A DNA stretch of 64,000 nt from Prionace glauca (lineage: Eukaryota; Chordata; Chondrichthyes; Carcharhiniformes; Carcharhinidae). Made by a program: the position numbers and the translations under genes. The stretch lies in the NCBI GenBank assembly GCA_037974335.1, contig CM075729.1:118860434-118924433 (forward strand), read 5' to 3'. The number at the start of each line of letters is the position of its first letter. The first letter of the stretch is position 1. Under the pieces are notes generated by a model. That model worked only from the letters and a program-made list of their open reading frames with translations. It made no database searches and was not told where the DNA came from. Below, piece after piece: positions 12,301-21,300 of this stretch.

Positions 12301-15300
12301 TGAGAATATTATTTAGCACTCTTGAGTCACAGGCCTTCATATTACAAGCCAAAAGTAAGGCTCTTATTAACAGGAAGCACACAAACACCAGCGAGAACAC
12401 TGTGATTTCAGAAGCTCCTGTTGAAATAAAACAGAAAGTGAACAGAGTCAGAGATATTCAGAGATTAGACACCATTAAACACCATTGTTATTTCATTCAC
12501 CACTGTGGCTTTCACAAGAATCCCCTAAGAATCCAACGAGGAGATTATATTTGATAATACATTTTGTTTTTTTTTTGAAAAAGCCTCTGCAAAGACTCAT
12601 GATTAAGTTAAAAGCATATAGATTGACTCAGGGACCGAGTAACAGAATGGTTGGGAAGCTGCTTAGGTTGGTAGGAAAAATGAGGAATCACATATGGCTT
12701 TGAAAATAATAGTTTAAATGGGATGGAGCAGCAAGGGATAGAAAACTCTAAATACTGGTGGTTAGCATTGCTGCATCTCCACATCATGGCCTCACAATGC
12801 CAGGTTCAATTCCAGTTTTGGGTGACTGTCTCTGTGCAGTTTGCATGTTCTACCTGTGTCTGCATGGGTTTCCTCCCATAGTCCAAAGATGTCTCCAAAG
12901 ATGTGCAGGTTAGGTGGATTGGCCATGCTAAATTGCCCCTTAGTATCCAAAGATGTGTAGGTTAGGTGGATTGGTTATGCTAAATTGCCCCTTAGTGTCT
13001 AAAATTGTGTAAATTGGGCAGGGTAGTCATGGTAAATGCACGGGGTTATGGGGATAGGGCAGGATCGATGCTCTGAGTAAGTGCAAACTTGATGGGCTGA
13101 ATGGGCTCCTTCTGCACTTTAGGGATTCTATGGTTCAATAGTTAAAAATGCCTTTAAACAAAAGTTGGGGCCCATTACAAGAGGAATACTGTTGAAATGA
13201 TGAGACGTAATCTGTGTTAAAACTTTGGTTAGACCATGTTTATCTCTGCCTAAAAAATGATAGAAGCACTATATACATACAAAAGAAATTTATAAGAATT
13301 ATATCAGAACTGTAAAGTTATACCTGTGAGGAAAAGCTGGAGCTCAATCATATCAGAACTGAAAGATTATTTATACCTGTGAGGAAAGACTGGGGTTCTT
13401 TGGTAGAGTAAATGTAATGAATGTTTCCACTTGTGGACAAAGTGTACATCGTCAATGTGAGGTAATCTAATAAGAATTCAAGTGAAACATTTTGCCCAGA
13501 GTTTGATTCAAAAGTGGATTGGTTACCACACAGTGTCTGAGGGGATAGCGTGGATTCAGTTCACCTAAAGCACATGGAGGGGAATGAAATAGAAGGAAGT
13601 GTAAGTGCATAAATTGAAGAGGAAGGAGAAGAGGCTCAGATGTAGCATCAATGCTAGTATGGACCAGAAGGGCCGAAGGGTCGCTGAGTACAGTATTTCA
13701 TTGGGGGAGCGAATGGGAAACATTCTCTGGTCAGGTGTATGGAAAATTTTGGGAAATAAGATTATACAACTCATCATGCCAGCATTCCTAACTTCAGACC
13801 ACACAGAGCTAACAGGCCCTAGGGAGTGGTACTTTACAGGACAAGTGTGACAGCTCTGTCGAAGCTAACACACAGATTGGCACAGAAAACACATCCCTCG
13901 TCCGTTGACTGGTTAAGGATGACTTGTATTTGAGTCATAGAGCAATACAGCATGGAAACAGGCCCTTTGGTCCAACCAGTCCATGCCAACAATGATGCCA
14001 TCCCAGCTCATCCCAATTTGGCCGATAACCCTCTAATCCTCTGTCCCTCTTCTTTATCGAGAAGGAGATCAGTCTGAATTGCTTTAACTTTTCCTCATTG
14101 TCTTTGGCTGGTATTAGCACACTCCTGCATTGACAGAATATCCGAGACTGGTCTGCAATTGATTTCAGGGAGGACAGAACATTGACACTTCACTGTCTCA
14201 ATGGCTGACAGCGTCATACAGGCATGCTTGCCAATAGGTGGCAGCAGTACCTTCTAATTCCCTGTTTTTAATCAAGTATTTTCTTTGGTAAACAAACCTG
14301 ACTGTTTACCCCATTGACGTTATGCCCCAGATAATTTTAAACAAAGATCAGGAAAACACAATTTCAAAACTCAAGGGATTAAAGTGACTGATCCCAAATG
14401 AGAAAACGAAAATCTCAGCAGGCGAAGAAATCTGTAAGGCGAGGAAAGGGCTGATGTTTTGAGTCCAGATGACACTTTATCAAAGCCTAAAGTGATTGAT
14501 TCACTGTTGTCATGCAAAACAGAGCTGGATAATCTCACAAAGGTGCTGAAAAACATTGCATGACAACGCTGCACATATTAAGGATTAAATTGAGCAACTG
14601 GTTACTTTCTCTTCAAAAATTTCAAAAGAAATTCTTTCAACTATTTTGTTCATAATCTACTATGCAGAACAGGTCTCGATAACTTCAACCTATTTCTTAC
14701 TTCCTTCCCATCTATATTTAAGTGGTTGATAGGATTAACTGTCACATACAAAGGCAAGGACTAGTCAGGGATGGTCAGCATGGATATGTCAAAGGAATGT
14801 CTTGCCTCACAAACTCGATTGAGGAAGTGACAAGGAGAGTTAATGAAGGTAGTTAATGCAGTGGATATTGTGTACACGGATCTCAACAAGGTGTTTGACA
14901 AGGTCCCACATGGCTCTGATGAAGGGTTATCCAGGGTCGAAAGTTTGGCTCCGTTCTCTCTCCACAGATGCTGTCAGACCTGCTGAAATTTTCCAGCATT
15001 TTCTGCTTTTGTCCCACATGGTCAAAATAAGGAAAGACCCATGTGTAACAGGGTAATATGGCAAACTGCACCAGAAGTTGTCTTGGTAACAGGAAACAAA
15101 GGGTAATTGTCGATAGCTGCCCTGTTGAATGAAAAATTGTTTCAAGTGTGGCTCGGTGCTGGGACCTTACTGTTTGTGAGGGTGACATGGTGGCACAGCG
15201 GTTAGCATTGCTGCCTCATGGGGAGACCATGCAGACGCTACGACAACGGATGAATGAACATCGCTCGACAGTCACCAGGCAAGACTGTTCCCTTCCTGTT

Positions 15301-18300
15301 GGCGAACACTTCAGCGGTCACGGGCATTCAGCCTCTGACCTTCGGGTAAGCATTCTCCAAGGCTGCCTTCATGACACACGACAGTGCAGAGTCGCTGAAC
15401 AGAGACTGATAGCCAAGTTCCGCACACATGAGGACGGTCTCAACAGGGATCTTGGGTTCATGTCGCACTATCTGTAACCCCCGTGACTTGCCTGGGTTTG
15501 CAAAACCTCACTTACTGTACTGTCTGGAGACAATACACATCTCTTTAAACTGTGATCAGTGCTCCTTCCACTCACATTATCAGCCACTTTAAGACTTGAA
15601 CAGCAGGTTAGGTGTAAGGATTCGCATTCTAATCAGCAACTGTCTGTGCTTTATATGCTCTGTCTGTCTGAGGCCAGAACTCTCCATTCACCTGACGAAG
15701 AGGCAGTCCCCTCGAAAGCTTGTGAGAATATTATCAAATAAATCGGTTGGACTAAAACCTGGTGTTGTCAGACTTTTTACTGTGCCTCACAGCGCCAGGG
15801 ACCCAGATTCGATTCCCAGCTTGGATGAGTATCTGTGTGGAGTCTGCATGTTCTTCTCCTATCTGTATGGATTTTCTCAGCGTGCTCCAGTTTCCTCCCA
15901 CAGTCCGAAAGATATGCTGGTTAGGGCACATTGGCCGTGCTAAATTCTCCCCCGGTGTACCCGAACAGGCACCGGAGTGTGGCAACTAGGAGATTGTCAC
16001 AGTAACTACATTGCGGTGTTAATGTAAATCCACTTGTGATACTAATAAATAAACTTAAAACTTAAACATACCTTCAACATATATCCAACACCCAAACGCA
16101 CCAATAAGAAAATGAAACTGCAGGATGTGTAATTCAGTTTGAGGAAACAGAAGAGCTGGAACAAAAAGAGAATTCATTTCAATGTTAGTGGAGCAACAAA
16201 TATTTCCACATCCTACAAAGAAACAGAATTCAGTTCTAAATAACAGAAGTGTCTGATTTAAGTGTTTCATTGGGTCTGTATTATTAAAGTATAATATTTT
16301 AAAACTTCCAGCACTAAAGTTGCAAAAAACAAAATAAAAGTTTTCTTACTTATTGTTTTGAGTCCAAAGAAGAAGAAAATTAAATTTAAAGCCAAGGCAG
16401 CAACAGCAGTGATGATTGCAGCAATGGAGAATACCTCTGCATAATGATGCAATGGTGCCGCAGCTACAATAGAAAGTTTAAAAATTTATTTATTATTAGT
16501 GTTTCAAGTAAGCTTACATTAACACTGTAATGAAGTTACTGTGAAAATCCCCTAGTTGCTACACCCCAGCGCCTGTTCCAGTACACCGAAGGAGAATTTA
16601 GCAACTAACCAACACATCTTTTGGACTGTGGGAGGAAACTGAAGCACCTGGAGGAAACCCATGCAAACACGGGAGAAAGTGCAGGCTCCGCACAGACAGC
16701 TACCCAAGCTGGGAATTGAACCCAGGTCCCTGGCGCTTCGAGGCAGCAATGCTAACCACTGTGACACCCACAAAAGTTTATTTCAAATGTATACTACTTT
16801 GAAATCTGTTAACAATTGCCAAAAGTGTCTTCTTTGCCTTAAAATGTATTTACCGAGAATCTTGAATGTTGGAAACTAAATATATCCACCAGGCATGCTA
16901 CTACTTCAAGGTGAAATACTTATTCTCCGTTCTTGCACGACAATGTACCACCACAACATAGAAACATAGAAAATAGGAGGAGTAGACCATTCGGACCTTT
17001 GAGCCTACTACGCCATTTGTTATGATTATGACTGATTCTCCATCTCAGTGCCATTTTCCAGTGCTCTCTGCATCCTCCTTGATACACTTAGAGTCTAGAA
17101 ATCTATTTACTTATTAAATACATTCAGTGATTTGACCCCCACAGCCTTCTGCGGTAGAGATTTCCACAGGTTTACCGCACTATGAATGAAGAAATTTCTC
17201 CTTGTCTCAGGCCTAATTGACCCACCACATCCTAAGTCTGTGACTCCTAGACACCCCTCCAGTCAGAGGAAACAACATCCCTACATCCAGTCTATCCAAT
17301 GCTGTCAGAATTTTATACATTTCAGTTAGATCCCTTCTCATTCTAAATTCCATTGAATACAAGCGTGGTTGACCCAATGTCTCCTCATTCGACAATCCCA
17401 CCATCCCAGTAATCAGTCTGGTGAACCTTCACTGCATCCCCTTGATGGCAAAGAGATGAAAACTGCATACAATATTCTGAATTCGGTCTCAGCAAGGCCA
17501 TGTGCAGCTGCAATAAGACATCCTTGCTCCTGTACTCAAGTCTTCTTGCAATGAAGATCAACATTATCACTTGCCTTTCTAACTGCTTTCTGCACCTATA
17601 TGCTTGCTTTCAGTGGCACCATGGCCAGAATCAAACCACCCCACCTGGCACGGAAATCAGAGTGGGTGAGGGGCAGACCATGGAAAGGTCTGTTGACCTC
17701 GGGCTGGATTTTACTGTTTCGGGACATAAAAACCTGCCCCATAAATATATCAGAACGTAATGTTCCATTTCCCATGTCAGGCAAATTATCGACGCTCTTA
17801 AAGGGAATGTGAACTTAAAATTGTGATTTTTCATGTTGGCACTCTCAGTGTGTCAGGAAATTGCACATGACCAGTCTACTCCTCGTCCAATCTCCTACCT
17901 TGAAGATATATAACGCTATTCCCATAACATCTTTGGAGAGACTGAGTGCAAGGCAAAGTCAATGGAATGTAGATTCAACTAATGAATGGAATAGACTGAC
18001 AGGCGTGACTCACTGGAAATTACAAGAGTATATGAGAGGTTCTTCTTGCTGACAGCGTTCTCCATGGTGCATGTGTAGATTCCACAGTCTGACTTGCTGG
18101 CTTCAGAAATTATCAGCTTGCTGCTGTTTTGCACTAACTGATAATGTTGGCCGTTTTTTAATACTTCAACATCTTTCCTCCACAAAATGGATCTCGCTTT
18201 CCCCACAGGCACTCGACAGGTCAGCTCAATGGTGCTATGCACATAGATAGCATTGATCAATGGTTCTGATAGAGCCTCTGTGGGGAGAGAAAATGTTCAG

Positions 18301-21300
18301 ATAAACAGGCCTGAGTATGTAGATATCATTGTTACACGTTACAATGGTGTAGTTAACTAAAAAGAGCTGTGACCTTCACAGATACATCAGAGTACCCACA
18401 ACCCTAAACTGACACTGTAATCCGATCACTTAACTCCATCACCTCCTACTTCACCCATCACCCTTCTAACTCCCAGACTCCATTAATCCAATGATCGATG
18501 TACTGCCTCACATCCCCCATTCTTTAACTCATCTAAAACTCTGCTGCCTGTTTTCTATCCTGTACCATGTCCCAGTCACTCCTGTCCTCACTGCCCTGCA
18601 TTGTCTCCTCTCTATCAATTGTTGAAATGTAAAATTCTTGTCTCATGTCAAAATCCTATTTTTATTTTACTCTTTGTATCTCTGTAAACTGCTCCAATTC
18701 TTCAAAACTACCCGTTCCACCTCCCTGCCTCTCCCACAAAAATCTCCATTCCTCCCACTCTGGTCTTTGTTGCATTCCATCAGTGGTGGCCACTGCCTTT
18801 GGAATTACTCCCTTGGCAGAATAAGCTTGTTCCCATCCCTACTCTGTGACAAGAGTTCTCAAGTAGAAAACAATCCATGTGTCGAAAAGTTTGTCAGTTT
18901 CAAAATGTTGAATTGTTGAAAGCACTTACCGATAAGTTTCAAATCAGTACCTCTTATCAATTTACCCTCTACATAGATGGAATAAACTCCTTGGTCACTG
19001 GGGTTTAAATGGTTTAATCTCAGTGACCCAGTGGATGAACTGAAGAGTAAACGAGATTTGAAGTGCTTATTTGGTTCCTCGATTGGGTGATTTGGCACAT
19101 AATCCAAAATGGTAACCAGGTTCCCATCAGCACCAGTGAACGTCCACACAACTTCACTCTTACTGAGATCAACTCCATATCCTGGGTCCAGTAAAACTGA
19201 CGAACCAATGGCAGCAAATATTTCGTTTCTTCCAGCTAATAAATGTAAGGTACAAAATTTATTCCTTTAAAGTGTGACAATGAAGCACCGACATTCAGCA
19301 GCAGTGGTGAAGAAAGGGGCAATGACATAGTGGTATTATCGCTAGACTAGTAATCCAAGGAAATTTTCTGGAGACCTGGGTTTGAACCTCACCATACTGA
19401 TGGTGAAATTTGAATTGAATAAAAATATGGAATTTAAAGTCTAATGATGACCATGGAATGATTATCGTAAAAACCTATTTGGTGGGCGGCACAGTGGTAC
19501 AAATGTTAGCTTGGTCACCCCTAAGCCTCCTATACGCCAGGGAAAAAAAGTCCCAGTCTATCCAGCCTCTTCTTATAACTCAAATCATCACCTCCCGGTG
19601 GCATCCTAGCAAATCCTTTCTGCACTCTTTCTAATTAATTTCAATAATAGGGTGACCAGAACTGTTCACAGTATTCCAAGTGTGGCCTTACCAACGCTTT
19701 GTACAACTTCAACAAAATGTCCCAACTCCTGTATTCAATGTACTGACCAATGAAGCCAAGCATGCTGAATGCCTTCTTCACTACCCTAGCCACCTGTGAC
19801 TTCACTTTCAAGAACTATGAACCTGTACCCCTTGATCTCTTTGTTTTATAACTCCCCCCAGTACCCTACCATTAACTAAGTAAGTCATGCCCTGGTTCGA
19901 CCATTTATCTAAATTAAACTCCATCTGCCATTTGTCAGCCCACTGGCCCAATTGATCAAGATCCTGTTGCAATCCTCTATAACCTTCCTCGCTGTCCACT
20001 ATGCCACCAATCTTAGTGTCATCTGCAAACCTACTAACCATGCCTTCTCAATTCTCATCCAAATCATTAATATAAATGACAAATAACAGTGGACCCAGCA
20101 TTCCTCAGCACTGATCCCTGAGACACGCCGTTGGTCACAGGTCTCCAGTTTGATAAATACCCCTCTACAACCTCTCTCTGTCTTTTGTCATCAAGACAAT
20201 TTTGTATTCAATTGGCTACTTTGCCCTGGATCCCATGAAATTAAACTTATGTAACAATCTACCATGCAGTACCTTGTCAAAGACCTTGCTAAAGACCATG
20301 TGGACAACATCTGCTGCACTGCCCTCATCTACCCACTTGGTTACCCCTTGAAAAAACTCAATCAAATTTGTGAAATATGGTTTTCCACTCACAAAGCCAT
20401 GCTGACAGTCCCTAATCAGTTCTGGCCTCTATAAGTGCCTGTAGATTCTGTCTCTCAGAATATTTTGAACAACTTATCCATTACAGACATTAGGCTCACC
20501 AGTCTGTAGTTTCCAGGTTTTTCCCTGCAACACTTCTTAAATAAAGGCATAATATTTGCTACCCTCCAATCTTCAGGCACCTCACCTGTCGATGATTCAA
20601 ATATCTCTGCTAGGAGATCTGCAATTTCCTCCCTAGCTGAGATAAATTTCATCAGATCCCAGGGGTTTATCTACCTTGATGCACTTTCAGAGTTCCAGCA
20701 CCTCCTTCTCTGTGATATGTACACAGAGATGGGGAGAATCGTGGAAGCAGGATCATTGAATATTTTTTAAATTATGCTGGATAGGTTGTTAGGCAAGGGA
20801 TTTGAAGGTTATCAAGTGTGAATTCTGAGCACTGAAAGTATGCTTGCAGGTTCAGCAGGCAGTTTATTTTTAATTTAACTCTGGGACATGGGTGTCGCAG
20901 ACTGGCCACCATTTATTACCCACCACTAGTTGCCAGGTGCAACCACATTGCTGTGGTTCTGAAGTCACGTCAGCCAAACCAGGTAAGGATGGCAGATTTC
21001 CTTCCCTAAAGGGACATTAGTGAACAGATGGATTTTTCCGACAATCGACAATGGTTTCATGGTCATCAGAAGATTCTTAATTCCAGATTTTTTTAATGGA
21101 ATTCAAATTCCAATATCTGCTGTGATGGGATTCGAAACCAGGCTCCCGGAACATTAGTTGAGTTTCTGTGTCAATAGTCTAGTGATAATAGCACTGGGCC
21201 ATTGCCTCTCCAAAGGCAAATGGTAAGTTGGCCATCACAGTGAGAGGATTTGAGTATAGAGATAGGGATGTTTTGTTGCAATTGTACAGATCATTGGTGA

